Origin: Mesocentrotus franciscanus | Lineage: Eukaryota; Echinodermata; Echinoidea; Camarodonta; Strongylocentrotidae | DNA: 64,000 nucleotides | Assembly (NCBI GenBank): GCA_037976565.1 | Contig: CP137671.1 | Location: forward strand, 19,039,910-19,103,909 | Direction: 5' to 3' | Part shown: piece after piece, positions 1 to 11,741 of the stretch | Layout: each line of letters begins with the position of its first letter | How positions within the stretch are numbered: position 1 is the stretch's first letter | The notes under the pieces: model-generated | Databases searched by the model: none | Told to the model about the DNA's origin: nothing | What the model saw: the letters and a program-made list of their open reading frames with translations, nothing else | Translations under genes and position numbers: made by a program

Positions 1-294
1 GCGGCGGTGCTTACGCAATTTGTGTTGTGAGTGTATTGAAAAGGAAAGACGTGAAGCTTCAGCAAAATAAGACGGCAATTTCCCTCAAAAATAACAGACC
101 TTATTTTTCGTATTGATGAACAAAACTTATATTTTTGAAAGAAAAAAGTCTGATCTTTAATTCTTACATTTACTAAAAATCACGAAAATGACTGAATGAG
201 GCGCAATGAGCAATGAAAGTAGAAAGCACCGCCAAATTTTCAATTACTGGCGATGTAACCGAAGTCGCTCCGTCACAGGCCTGGGAAAAAAATG

Positions 295-1750
295 GGGACT
301 TTTAGATTTTACACGACGAGAACGTGGACTGCCACGGTGACATCCTTTTAAGGTAATGTGACGTCCTTTTAAGGCACTGCCGGGCACGGGCCAGTGCCTT
401 GAAAGATTAGGGACTTTTCGATTTGCACGTTCACTAGTGGACTGCGACGTATGCGGTAACTATTGAAGCAGTGCGCATGCGCATCGACGAGCTCATCGTT
501 CGTAGCAGAATTCTCGAACGCGTTCGCCCTTGTTTTGCCGTCGTTCGCAAACTGTGACGGTACATGTTCGTAAGCAATCTTTTGTAGGCACGAAACATCA
601 CATCGAAGTCACAAAATGGACCCAATTGACCTAATTCTAGAACCGTAGAGTGGTGGAAGCGTGAATTCTCTTAAATTAACACATTTTCGTGTCTGTAATT
701 TCCCTTAAATCAAAATTGTTGCAGAATAATTCATAAAATGAACACATTTTATTTATGCATCGCCAATCTGTTGCAGCATAATTTTCGAGATCAGTCCCAT
801 GCACCGAATTTGGTGTGTTGGATCTTTAGCTTTTCGATCGAATTTCGCGCTCACTAAGCAGAATAATTCATAAAATAAACACATTTTATTTATGCATCGC
901 TAATCTGTTGCAGCATAATTTTTGAGAACAGTCCATGCACCGAATTTGGTGTTGGATCTTTAGCTATTCATCGAATTACGCGCTCACTAAGCGAGCGTCG
1001 TAGTTGTGTAAAATCGAAAAGGTAACGAACAACAGTCAGCGTGCCTCGTCAACCCTGCTTAAAAATGACCGCATACGTCGCAGTTCGCTTAGGCCTAAAA
1101 AAAAAAATTGTTGACTTGGCGTAACCCGCCCGACCCTATTTTTATCGCCGACCCTACGCTTTTTTATTTTTTTTGATCCGATTGCGATTGCGTAAATATC
1201 GATATCGCAGTGGGGAAAACCCGGATGTTTGTTGCTTTCGCGTTCGTTCTGGGCTTTGCCGCGCCGTGTTTGGGCCAGCTCGCGCGCCGAGTGCAGCGGG
1301 CAGGTACGCCATAGCACCGCTAGGCGATTGTATCCCCAACATGGCGTCCTATGGCGTTCAGTTCACGGGTAAATTTGGTGCTCACTTTGCTCACACAGTG
1401 TGTGTGTCCATATATGTGTGTGTGTGTGTGCGTGGAGTTATTTGAACATATTGTGGTCTACCCCTCTCATCAGATCATCCCCAAGGTCTGAGGACCTATC
1501 TACGCCACTGTATGTATGTATGTGTATGAATGGCTAATTTCATGTATGCAAATATAAGCAACAACAAAAAAAAACAAACAAACAAACAAAAAAAAACAAA
1601 AAAAAATCGCCCTACCTACCCTAATTTTCAGTGACCCGTTACGCCAAGTCATCAATTTTTTTTTTTAGGCCTTATGAACGTGCAAATCGAAAAGTCCCTA
1701 ATGGCACACGTGGCAGTCCACGTTCTCGTCGTGTAAAATCTAAAAGTCCC
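295..1750. repeat. Element bounded by imperfect inverted repeats
   Basis: Positions 297-337 and then 404-431 recur in inverted order at 1709-1750 and 1675-1703. Both arms contain the block around AACGTGGACTGCCA and a block reading AGGGACTTTTCGATTTGCAC. The left arm has about 65 extra bases between the blocks. A second, inner inverted pair (about 1088-1150 against 1600-1672, sharing GACTTGGCGTAAC next to an A-rich or T-rich run) suggests one element nested in, or terminal to, another. No transposase is visible, so a non-autonomous DNA transposon is the likely nature. No target duplication was confirmed. Confidence 0.5.
722..992. repeat. Tandem duplication, about 137 bp, two copies
   Basis: Copy 1 (722-858) and copy 2 (859-992) both start CAGAATAATTCATAAAAT and end with GCTCACTAAGC. 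They differ by a few substitutions and small indels. The duplication lies inside the inverted-repeat element. No coding potential is seen. Confidence 0.8.
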
Positions 1751-2273
1751 TATTTGCCGTGCGTGGGCTCGCTCTCAAAGGGTTATGCTATTTTTTTCAC
1801 TTTCTCTTATAATGTTGTCCACCTTCTTTTAGCTAACCCTTTTGTGCTAAAGTGTATAATGCCCGATGTATATTATTTCTGTCAATAACATATAATGAAC
1901 GTATCATTTTATTTTGATGCAACAGAGATTTACATTCAAAATCAAAACTTTTACTCTATATAATTTGTGTACAGTAACATTATTTTCGAAACATTCTTCT
2001 CATTTCGACATTATCAGCCGCTCGTTCTCTATTTTCGTCCCCTATAATAAATATAAGGTATAATGGGTACATCATCAGGGATATGTTATAATAATTTATC
2101 TTCTTCATATCATTTTGATGCAACGGAGATTTACATTCAAAAGTTTTACTGTTTATAATTATTGTACAGTAATATTCTTCTCATTTTGAAATCATTAGGC
2201 GGTCGCTCTGTGTTTTCCTCCTCCATATCGAGGTTATGGTATAATAATTTATCTCAAGATCGAAAGAAATACT

Positions 2274-2975
2274 TTCGGAATAAAAGCAAATAATGGAATG
2301 GAAACAGTTCTTAAGATGAAGATAGAAAATGGCGCTGAGAAAGCGAGTAAGAAAGAGAGTGAGAGAGAGAGAGAAAGAGACATACAGAGAGAGAAAAACG
2401 TGGAAACGAGATCTCATTAAAAATCGCGGAAACAGATAAGAGATGAAAATTGAAAACGACATTGAGAAAACGAGAGAGAAAGTTGGGCGTATTGTCATTT
2501 ATTATTATGCTATTTGTCTCTCCGATCAACCCCACCCGTTCTGGTTTCCTCTTTAGTTTTCATTTATCATGGTTTACGTTCAGAGAGAGAATACAATTTT
2601 TGTTAATGACAGAATTAACTTTCGGAATAAAAGCAAATAACGGAATGGAAAACACAACCAAAGATGAAGATGGAAAATGGCGCTGAGAAAGCGAGTAAGA
2701 AGAGAGAGAGAGAGAGAGAGAAAGAGACATACAGAGAGAGAAAAACGTGGAAACGAGATCTCATTAAAAATCGCGGAACAGAAAACACTATAAGAGATGA
2801 AGATTGAAAACGACATTGAGAAAACGAGAGAGAGAAAGTTGGGCGTATTGTCATTTATTATTATGCTATTTGTCTCTCCGATCGACCCCAACCGTTCTGG
2901 TTTCCTCTTTAGTTTTCATTTATCATGATTTACGTTCAGAAAAAGTATACAATTTTTGTTAATGACAGAATTAAC
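2274..2975. repeat. 347-bp direct tandem duplication containing GA-rich tracts
   Basis: The segment starting TTCGGAATAAAAGCAAATAA occurs at 2274 and again at 2621, giving a 347-base period, and both copies end in GACAGAATTAAC. Each copy contains a (GA)n stretch and the same sequence GTTGGGCGTATTGTCATT. The copies differ by a handful of substitutions and short indels, so the duplication is fairly recent. Reading frames across the GA tracts are low-complexity and are not genes. Confidence 0.85.
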
Positions 2976-3359
2976 GTAACTTGATCAAAATCGGTTCAGA
3001 AACAGCTGAAATATCAAAAAAAAAACATCCGTTCAGATTTTCGTCGATTCATATCTATATACTAACTTAGGGTAAGGTATGGAAGAGTGTTAAAAAAGTC
3101 ACTTTAGAAATATGGTTATTATTACCATTAGTATTTTTATTATGCATTTTAGAAAGATTTTCATTTACTGATCATGACGCACCGTGAGTTCATTGATTAC
3201 CCAAAAAAAAAGGTCAAACTTTCCCGTCTGACTATTGCAAAGAACGGCATGAGAAGAAAAGACACGACGCAAAAAGAATACATCGAGTTTTATTTTAATA
3301 CAATATGGGTTCTTTACTAGAACCAAGTCAAGGGAGGAGAACAAAAACAGGATTTGACT

Positions 3360-4096
3360 GACAAAATATAAATTGTTCCAAGCTCAGGCTGTGGCGATGT
3401 GCAACGCGTAGCGTGAATAATGGCGGGAGAGAATGATAATTACTTTGTCCATTACGACGCTAGAATAATACCGCGACGTGGGAATTATACAAATATGTTG
3501 ATAATCATTCAAATTACAAACATACACAAGCGTCCCAAACAGTAATCAATTTGCCGACTATAACCGCATACATGTATTCATTCACATCATTCGTCTTTTA
3601 TTTTTTGTTGTTGGTGACAATCAAGCTCGCAATTAAACAACCATTCATCGCACATAGTCATCTTTATTTCACATTTCATACAGTCGTCACAAATATTAAA
3701 AGGAGGCGTATTAAACCAAAAAAAAAAAATCATAATTTATTCTGATCAAGATGTTGATTGCCCCCCAAAACAAAAACGCTCCCACCAGACAAGTTCAGGC
3801 TGTGCTGTAGCAATGTACATCGCAAAGCTTCCACAATGATTGGAAAGATAATACCCCGCCCGTTACGACGCAAAACGGCGCGGGAAGAATAGATCGCGAC
3901 GCGAGAAGAATACATCAAGTTTTTACAAACAATGGGATGTTTATCAGAACGAGAACAGGAGGAGGGGAGGATTTGACTGATAAATACACTCTGTATAGCA
4001 AGTTTAAGCTGTACCGCGGCGTTGTGCATCGCGCATCACGAGCGAGAACAATGACGGGAGAGATAATCTTCCATCGCCTGGTAGGGCGCGAAAGGG
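3360..4096. repeat. Three diverged copies of a repeat block
   Basis: Blocks at about 3379-3461, 3790-3870 and 4000-4090 share a core that begins AAG-TC-GGCTGT, followed by an 'atgt-catcgc' stretch and a GGGAGAGA or CGTTACGACGC segment. Motifs such as GAAGAATA-ATCG recur between them. Divergence is high. It may be one family of unclassified repeat. No gene is visible. Confidence 0.4.
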
Positions 4097-4097
4097 T

Positions 4098-4610
4098 ATG
4101 GCGCGCCGTTTGACCAATAATTCAGATAAACACTGTTTATCGCCGATAAACACTGTTTATCGTCGAAAAACACTGTTTATCGACCGATAAACACTGTTTA
4201 TCAAGCGATAAACACTGTTTATCAAGCGATAAACACTGTTTATCGAGAGAAACTATGTTTATCGACTGAAAAACACAGTTTCTCTCGATAAACAGTGTTT
4301 ATCGCCGAAAAACACTGTTTATCGCCGATAAACACTGTTTATCGAGAGAAACTGTGTTTATCAGTCGAAAACATAGTTTCTCTCGATAAACAGTGTTTAT
4401 CGCTTGATAAACAGTGTTTATCGCCGAAAAACACTGTTTATCGCCGATAAACACTGTTTATCGAGAGAAACTGTGTTTTTCAGTCGATAAACATAGTTTC
4501 CCTCGATAAACAGTGTTTATCGCTTGATAAACAGTGTTTATCGGTCGATAAACAGTGTTTATCGGCGATAAACACTGTTTATCTGAATTATTGGTCAAAC
4601 GGCGCGCCAT
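4098..4610. mobile_element. Half-kilobase hairpin array (MITE-like) of GATAAACACTGTTTATC units
   Basis: The ends are a perfect inverted pair: TGGCGCGCCGTTTGACC followed by AATAATTCAGATAAACA on the left, and the exact complement ending GGTCAAACGGCGCGCCA on the right. The bases outside read TA on both sides, which would fit a TA target duplication. The interior is about 20 copies of a 17-base near-palindrome (GATAAACAcTGTTTATC) with variants reading GAGAGAAACTATG, in both orientations. The whole segment could fold back on itself. There is no coding sequence. TA duplication plus terminal inverted repeats resembles Tc1/mariner-type MITEs, but the family is not identified. Confidence 0.75.
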
Positions 4611-4794
4611 AAAAGGGCGCAAGAAGAATAGAGCGGGTTTATACCAACAATAGACAGTTTCTTTTCATATGCAAGAATCAGGTGAGGGTGGCGATCGCGC
4701 CCTTTCGCGCCCCTTTGCGCCTGAATGCGTCTCTTGAGAACCGACCGTTCTATTCATCGCGCCCCGATGCGTCCGGGGACAGTCGCAACTTTGG

Positions 4795-5480
4795 AAGGCT
4801 CCCCTAAGATAATGACTTTTCCATATGGGGCGATTGGTGGAAAATGTAGAACATTACATAAGGTCTGTTAGTCATAAAACGGAAGGTTATATGTCCTTGG
4901 TGTGAACACTGTCCCTGGTGTGTCTAGTATAAAATATACAGCTGATCTATCCGGACCAAAATTCTGTCTTACGTGGGTTTGGATTAGTCATGTAATCATT
5001 AGGAGGATGTGAGTTGAGCTACGTTCACTTGGTCAGCTCTCTGTCTTAATCCACCTCCAAATAATTGGCTCATGCAGGCGGACACCCGTTCGAAAATGAG
5101 TCACGTCTTTCGGATGTTGACGTTACGGGCGGTCCCCAGACTTAAATATCATAATTATTTGATTGATACACATCTGTTAAAACCTAATAGACCGGTTTAC
5201 TAACACTTTTTAAACATGTTCTTCACAGCTCGACATAGCTACAAGTAATGTATGCAGACTGGATTTCAGGTATTGTAAATCATTAATTGTGGAATTACTC
5301 GTCACTATCATATTATGTCCCCAGGAAAGAAAACAACTAAAAATTTGAATAAGTTACTAAACCGGTATATATATTACACATAGTATACACAGAGCACCGA
5401 ACCCAATCGATCACAATCACAGGCTGAAATATCAATACAATAGCCTTATTATATTACATGTATATACAGGTCATAGCATG
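4795..5480. repeat. Dispersed repeat, copy A (paired with 10.36-11.28 kb)
   Basis: Several blocks here are matched in the same order further on. The stretch around GGCGATTGGTGGAAAATG through CACTGTCCCTGGT (about 4806-4922) matches 10367-10478. The block GGTCAGCTCTCTGTCT matches 11123-11138. The block GAGCACCGAACCCAATCGAT (about 5393-5460) matches 11203-11270. This indicates two copies of a roughly 0.7-1 kb family with internal indels. No protein is recognisable. Confidence 0.6.
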
Positions 5481-5799
5481 CTGACGTGCATGGCATCTAT
5501 TTAGGTCAATAATTGATGACAGACAGCGAGTTATGCCACTGTAATTTGCTCTTACCAATATGATCTTTAGATAATTTTTTTCTTCAATAATAAATTATCA
5601 AAAAAAGTGTAAATTCTGTAGATTCGTGACCACGACGCGTACGCGTCCCTTGAGAGACCATGCTAGTAAATAGTGAGAGTAAACAGTGGCATGAACGGCC
5701 TGCCATAGTTAAATTAACCCTTTCAACTTAAAGTCGATCTTAGTCTTTGTGAAACACTCCCCATGCATGAATTGGACTCTGAGACGGGGCATTAAACTG

Positions 5800-6066
5800 A
5801 TTGAAGATACTATGTACCTTTTGCAGCCAACATCAAATTCGGTAGAACTGTACAGGAATTATGAATATGCCATGTATGTCCTATCTGTGAAATGTAAACA
5901 TTAGCAGTGTCCTAGTATTCAAATTATGCACTGGAAACCCATTTACCTTCTAGACTCCACTGTCAGACACTATTGAGTGACTGACTGACATTTTTTTTTT
6001 CTTTGGTAGGCCTACATGTAATAGCATACATAAAATGAGCTGTATAACAGGTACATGAGCATTTTC
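5800..6066 (+). mobile_element. Truncated copy of the TTAAAGGTACTATGTCCC MITE family
   Basis: The sequence AGATACTATGTACCTTTTGC, followed by a body containing CACTGTCAGACACTATTGAG, matches the 5' half of the full copies at 33,390-33,892 and (inverted) 50,087-50,633. The match stops at about 6066, where a foldback element begins, so this copy has lost its 3' half. Confidence 0.6.
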
Positions 6067-6665
6067 CTACATTAGTCAGGTGGCTTACCGTTACTTGCCG
6101 GATAAAAGCACCATTTTTGGTACAGGGCTTCCTTAGGACCTACTAAACGATATAAGGCTAAGAGCCCCCGGTGAAAATTGTAATTGAAGGTCGTGGGGCG
6201 GGGCGTATTTTTGGAGCCCCCAAATAATGTTATAACATTGATTTGTTGTTGTAAAAATGCCATTTTGGTACAGGGCTTCCCTCGGACCTACTGAACGGTA
6301 TTAGGGTAGGAGCCCCCGGCAAGAATATCATAGTAAGGGTGTGGGGCGGGGGCGTCGCCTCGTAGTCCACAAATGATTTATAAGGTAATAAACCATTGAG
6401 TTTTTGTTGTACAAACGCCATGGGGCCCCCTATCACACATATATGAATAGTTATGCGGGGCTCCTACCCTACCTCATTCAGCAGGTCCTAATGAAGCCCT
6501 GTAGGCCTACCAAAGATAGCGTTTGTACAACAAAAACCCAATGTTATATTACCTTATGAAATTTTTTTGTGGGCTACGAGGCGACGCCCCCGCCCCCTTA
6601 TATGATATTCTTGCCGGGGCTCCTACCTAATATCGTTTAGTAGGTCCTAAGGAAGCCGTACGTTC
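6066..6665. mobile_element. Foldback element with about 200-bp inverted arms
   Basis: The block from 6230 to about 6425 (TTGGTACAGGGCTTCC, GGAGCCCCCGGCAAG, GGCGGGGGCGTCGCCTCGTAG) is repeated in reverse complement from about 6450 to 6660. An additional partial copy lies at 6110-6230. The short centre is near 6426-6450. No coding region is visible. This is a non-autonomous foldback or MITE. Its left edge abuts a truncated MITE. Confidence 0.65.
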
Positions 6666-7010
6666 ATTTTATGTGTACATTCACTTTGATCATTACGTCC
6701 GCCTTGTATTGTTTTAATTTTCCAGACATGCATAGCCTAGGCATTATTGTCTTACATGCTTTTACATTATTATATTTTACAGTACGTGATAAATCAAAAA
6801 TAAATTAATGTTTTTTCTGATAGTTGTTATGCAGGAGAATGCAATGAACTATACATTTCAAGTAAACCATACATTGAGAGAAACAATTACAAAGTCCTTA
6901 GCTCGTACACCCTAAGAGAGGCATGCATGACACATGAAAACACTGTAGGCAGGTATATGTAGGCCTATAAGTCTATGCCGGGGGGAGGGGGGTGGTATGA
7001 GGGCTCGGTG

Positions 7011-7294
7011 TAAAAATGTCAGAGGTAAAAATGTCAGAGGAAAAAATGTCAGAGGAAAAAATGTCAGAGGTAAAAATGTCAGAGGTAAAAATGTCAGAGG
7101 AAAAAATGTCAGAGGTAAAAATGTCAGAGGTAAAAATGTCAGAGGAAAAAATGTCAGAGGTAAAAATGTCAGAGGAAAAAATGTCAGAGGTAAAAATGTC
7201 AGAGGTAAAAATGTCAGAGGAAAAAATGTCAGAGGTAAAAATGTCAGAGGTAAAAATGTCAGAGATAAAAATGTTAGAGGTAAAATATATTTAA
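7011..7294 (+). repeat. 15-bp minisatellite, about 19 units
   Basis: Units alternate between GTAAAAATGTCAGAG and GAAAAAATGTCAGAG. Because 15 is a multiple of three, two frames stay open and would read as MSEVK/MSEEK or KNVRG repeats, but there is no flanking gene structure. The last two units carry point changes. The same unit occurs in opposite orientation at 9547-9772. Confidence 0.9.
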
Positions 7295-7825
7295 AAAAGC
7301 ATGTTACAGGTTGAATATTGGTAATGTTTGTATATTAGGCTTATCGGAAAGATATAACGAAGGATTCTATGCAGTCATTAATTTCAGCGCTGCTTTATTT
7401 TCTTCTTTCTTTAACTTTTATTTACCTTTTTGCCCGATTATTGCCGAGGGAGACGGGGTGTATCCTTCTTTTGGGGGCATAGTGACCCGGCTGCCTCCCT
7501 CATATGCCTTTGTCTAAGCAAGTGATACTGGTACACTGAGCAAACTTCTGGGAAAAAGAATGTCTAAAATCGAGTAGTTTGGCCATGAATTATAGGCCGA
7601 GTTGTGGCTCGATGGTGTAATCATTAAATAAAAGAAAAGTCATCACAGCCCCCCATAAAAGGATAAGATATCACGCTGTGAGTCCTCCGCCCCCCTCTTC
7701 ACCGTCCCTTCTGAAGATTGATGGACATTTTAAAACGTGGCTACTATCAAATGCAATTTCCTACAAATGCATATTGCCAACAATTTCACTTTCTTGTGGG
7801 CTTGATACTTTGATACTTTGATACA

Positions 7826-8021
7826 AAGCAGAAAGCCGCCCATGTTACATCTAATGCTAACCGCACCATCACATTCCAGAGAAGCGCGCGCTTTGCAAAG
7901 AGTTGATCGTCGATCACTATATTGCGGTATAAATAGTCTGGGAGAACAACAAAGCAGCTTTGAAAGCAGAAAGCCGCCAATATTACATCAAATGCTAACC
8001 GCACCATCACATTCCAGATAA
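7826..8021. repeat. Direct repeat, two copies of about 55 bp
   Basis: CAGAAAGCCGCC followed by ATGTTACATC or ATATTACATC, and then TGCTAACCGCACCATCACAT, occurs at 7829-7880 and 7967-8020. The spacing is about 138 bases. It lies between the two 15-bp minisatellites. No coding function is supported. Confidence 0.65.
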
Positions 8022-8215
8022 GCGTGCGCTCTGCAGAGGTTCTGTTTAAAGTACAAGTCCACTCCACTGAAAAGTTGAGCTGATTAGATAGACAAAAATC
8101 TAAAAAGCCCAAATATAACTTGGTTTTGTTAAATGGTGCTCAGATTTATTTTTAATAATTTTTTTTAATGAGCAAAAAACAAGTTAATGAGCGAGTCGGT
8201 TGTGACGTAGGGTCA

Positions 8216-8405
8216 TCACAACACAAATTCGTAATGTAACCAAATTTAATGCATACGTCTTTGTGAAGTGCCTCGATACAAACTATTTCATTCACCTGAT
8301 AAGAATAATGAAACACTATTATTCTTATCAGGTGAATGAATAGTCTGTATAGAGGCACTTCACAAAGACGTATGCATAAATTGGTTACATTACGAATAGC
8401 CTATT
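8216..8405. mobile_element. Palindromic MITE (TTCGTAATGTAACCAAAT ends)
   Basis: The left arm (about 8226-8312) runs from TTCGTAATGTAACCAAAT through TTTGTGAAGTGCCTCGATAC to TGATAAGAATAAT. The right arm to about 8396 is its reverse complement, with a centre of only a few bases around 8313-8318. Copies or pieces of the same family occur at 11,484-11,935 and 13,325-13,380. It is non-coding. Confidence 0.75.
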
Positions 8406-8409
8406 GTCA

Positions 8410-9546
8410 GAATGTATACCGCTGGCACTTTCGTTGTGAGGAGCATACGTCACATCCGTACAGCAATATAAATGTTTTGCTCGAAATACCCGAAACAAAA
8501 ATCGCTCTTAAAAATCACCTGATTGAAGTACGCCCGTGATATTTGGCAGTTTTAACCTTTGATTTATTTACAACATGTTATAATTTTTGAAAATCGGAGT
8601 GGACTTGGGTTTTAAGCTTCATCGTTCTATAATTATTTGCTGTGAGAGATCAAACTCTGAAATTGACAAATATTTATTCATGAGTAAAGTAACTATCAGA
8701 AACATAGTTTTACTGTACACATTTATAGCATCATGATACTGCTTGCATGTATACATGATAATATTGTTTGAAGGATATTTGGTGCAGGATTTATAAAAAG
8801 GTGTTCTGGCATACACTGTATACGATAGTTTCCAGCAGGTACATATTCGTACAAGTCTACACATTAAACAAAATGCACCATGAATTTGGCAGGAAAAAAA
8901 ACAGATGAAATTGAGGGACTTATTTCTCCCACGTTTCTTAATCACAAACATGATTTTTTTAATATAAAGTTACACAGTGTTATGGTCGAAAGCACATGAC
9001 AAAATACCTGGGTAGATATGTCTCAACGTTTACAACTTGTAGGCCTAATATCTGACATTCTTCAAGCGAAGCTTTGATATTGTTTGTTAAACTTTTGTAA
9101 TAAAGTATTGATGAGGGGGACAAAGCATCCATGTCATCTTATTAATGTTTTATTGTCATAACAGCCTTTGCTGGGATGGACATGAAGATGGGTCTAATTA
9201 CTGAATTTGTGGAATTTCTGTTCGATCTTTATAACTGATTCCCTGTTTTATCTCATTCAATCTTAATATTCTATGTACTTAGGCCTACTTCCTCAAAACC
9301 AAACAAACATTAAAACATCAACCGATTTAAAATATCGAAAAATGATAGAAATTAATATATGCAAACCTGATCACAAAATATAAGTTTCAAATTTATTTTC
9401 CACATTGTATTATCCTCAAGACATGTACGAAGTACAATACACAGTCATTTATAAAATATAATAGACTAGCCCAGTAGCTTACGTCTCGACATTTTGTGTG
9501 ATAAAGTGCTGAGATATTATGATGGCACCAATTTTTACCCCTACAT
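8410..9546. other. Anonymous AT-rich sequence
   Basis: I see no gene, no clear repeat and no RNA here. The sequence is AT-rich with scattered stop codons in all frames. It forms part of the 2.2-kb spacer between the two inverted minisatellites. Confidence 0.4.
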
Positions 9547-9772
9547 TTTTTTTTGTACCTGACATTTTTTTGTATCTCTGACATTTTCACCTCCGACATT
9601 TTTACCTCTGACATTTTTTCCTCTGACATTTTTACCTCTGACATTTTTACCTCTGACATTTTTACCTCTGACATTTTTAGTTTTTTACCTCTGACATTTT
9701 TACCTCTGACATTTTTTCCTCTGACATTTTTTCCTGACATTTTTACCTCTGACATTTTTACCTCTGGCACCG
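9547..9772 (-). repeat. 15-bp minisatellite, inverted relative to 7.0 kb
   Basis: Units read TGACATTTTTACCTC or TGACATTTTTTCCTC on the plus strand, the exact complement of the array at 7011-7294. Some units are irregular (a 6-base insertion near 9680, a short unit near 9733, a TCCTGACATT variant). Together the two arrays could base-pair across about 2.2 kb. Confidence 0.9.
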
Positions 9773-10359
9773 GTATGAGTTGACTGATACTGAAATTTGT
9801 GCGGGAATCATCAGATAACGTATCAATGAATAATTTTACACCAATTTAGGGGGTTAGAAAACTTATTTCATGATAATAGCAGACAAAATACAACTTTCAG
9901 GCGATTTTGACAGGTTTTGAGACAGAAATTTGCATATCAAATTATATGCAAATTTATGACGTCATTAATAATTGAAAACAATAAAATATATTAAAATAAT
10001 TTTGTCTACCTATTGCTGTATGATTTACCAAGATTGTTTATTAATTTGGTGGAGATTAGATTTATATCTGCTGAGAAACAGGGTAAAATGTAAGCACATA
10101 ATTTGCAGACCCTAAAAAAGTGTGCAAAACACGAAAAACTGATATATTTGCATATTTTCAAAAAACAATGTCTAAATGAGTTTTTTTCTTCGGAACATCT
10201 TTTTTCTGATGGAATGGATCCCAATGAACAAAATGACACCAAGAAGTAGGATCATAGGGGGGTGCACGGTAGCCCCCACTGGCCCACGGACTACTATATA
10301 CTCTCTCGGAGAGTCTTCGGGTGAGGGAAATGTCTCCGGGTGAGGGAAATGTATAACTA

Positions 10360-11285
10360 TAATGAATTTTCCATATATATATATATATATATATGAGGCG
10401 ATTGATGGAAAATGCTGAATATTTCATAAGGTCTGACGGTCATAAAACTGAAGATTAATATCCTTGGTGTAAACACTGTCCCTGGTACGTGACCTTTGAC
10501 ATGGCTGTCAGTGGGTAGTCTGTAACTCTGTACGCACAGACTCTAATTTAACACTTTACCAAAATTATAAGCGTGTGAGGGGGTGGGGGTGGGAGGCTAT
10601 GGTGGAGGGTGCACGACTGCAGATGCAAGGTCAAAGATCAACTGATTATTCAAATCACTTATTGATAGATAACTGAGCAATTACAAATTACTGATGCGTG
10701 ATATATGCACTTAGTTCGCTGAATCAAGACTGAAATATTTTTGAGAAAACCATTTAATTTAATTCACGAGGTTTTCGAAATTAGCCAGTGCTCGCGTAAG
10801 CGTTAAATATCGTCAGTACTTTTAGTGCCATCCAATTGAATAGACCCGCACCCATGATAGAACAAAATCATGTACTTAGTATTGAAAAATTAACATTTTT
10901 GATTAATAATTTTAAGTGTACTTTTCTTTATACGCACTGGTGCCACTGTACGTATAACTTGGAGCAGCTAGGCCATTATAATATTACACGTAAAATTACA
11001 CTTGCGGAGTTCCCTTTTGTCCATTTTCTCTATACTATACTATTATGAGTTGGTCTACGCAGGTAACTCCCACCTCCCCTACTTTTAATACCAGAACTCA
11101 AGCTTATCTTTAACATGCATGGTCAGCTCTCTGTCTACCGCCTACAAAAAATTGCTCAGGCGGACACGCGTACGCGCCGCCTTGTTCGGAACTATCAGTC
11201 AGCTTGAGCACCGAACCCAGTCGATCCACAATCACAGGCTGAAACATCAATACAACAGCCTTATTATAAAAGGTCATAACAGGGA
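10360..11285. repeat. Dispersed repeat, copy B (paired with 4.8-5.5 kb)
   Basis: Blocks match copy A in the same order: GGCGATTGATGGAAAATG through CACTGTCCCTGGT, then GGTCAGCTCTCTGTCT, then GAGCACCGAACCCAGTCGAT and CAATCACAGGCTGAAA. A short (TA)n stretch at 10,373-10,394 is unique to this copy. The roughly 600-base interior (10.5-11.1 kb) shows no gene. Confidence 0.6.
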
Positions 11286-11523
11286 TGATGCTACTTACAG
11301 TTTATACGTCCATGGTATAGACAGCTCCCTGGTATATAGAGATCTACCATTGATATTCTACACGCTGGTATTTAGAAAAGATCTCGATCTACGATGGAAG
11401 GTAAGCATGTCATGATGCCTGGTCAAATTTGGTTTACTTACACTGATCCTAGGGCTAGGCACAGACTCTACCTACTATGCAATTTTCGTAACGTAACCAA
11501 AACGTACCCAAATTTATGCATAG

Positions 11524-11599
11524 AGGCGCGATAGCTCAGTTGGTAGAGCAGTGGTCTCGTAATCCGGTTACCCGGGTTCGAAACCAAGTCGATGCGCCT
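11524..11599 (+). other. tRNA-Thr(CGT)-like head of a SINE, with box A and box B
   Basis: A seven-base-pair acceptor stem can form (AGGCGCG with TGCGCCT, one G-T pair). Box A is TAGCTCAGTTGG at 11,532-11,543. Box B is GGTTCGAAACC at 11,575-11,585. The anticodon-loop position holds CGT (11,558-11,560). The anticodon stem and T-stem are mispaired, so this is not a functional tRNA. It is the internal promoter head of the SINE. Confidence 0.65.
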
Positions 11600-11741
11600 A
11601 GTGCCCTTTGGTAAGGCATTAATCCTCACTACCAGGTCCCTCGGAGAGGACCTAAAGCCGTCGTCCGTCTGGTTGCTTAGCTTACTTACAAGCATTTATG
11701 CCTTCTTAGCAGTCAGGTAAAACCAGGTAAATTATTATTTA
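11524..11741 (+). mobile_element. tRNA-derived SINE
   Basis: A tRNA-like head is followed by a non-tRNA body (GTGCCCTTTGGTAAGGCATT, CCTCGGAGAGGACC, CAGTCAGGTAAAACCAGGTA) and an AT-rich tail. The body motifs recur in a fragment at 51,245-51,331 on the opposite strand and, more diverged, at 21,285-21,575. This is the layout of a tRNA-headed, Pol III transcribed short interspersed element. Confidence 0.75.

Noticed and set aside
4098..4610. CRISPR-like array
   Set aside because: Repeats are near-palindromes in both orientations without unique spacers, in a eukaryotic genome and between transposon-like TIRs.
6997..7314. Repetitive protein of KNVRG or MSEVK units
   Set aside because: It is the translation of a 15-bp minisatellite. 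Open frames follow from the period, and there is no flanking gene structure.
11524..11599. Functional tRNA-Thr(CGT)
   Set aside because: Anticodon and T stems are mispaired and the tRNA-like part continues into a SINE body, so it is a SINE head.
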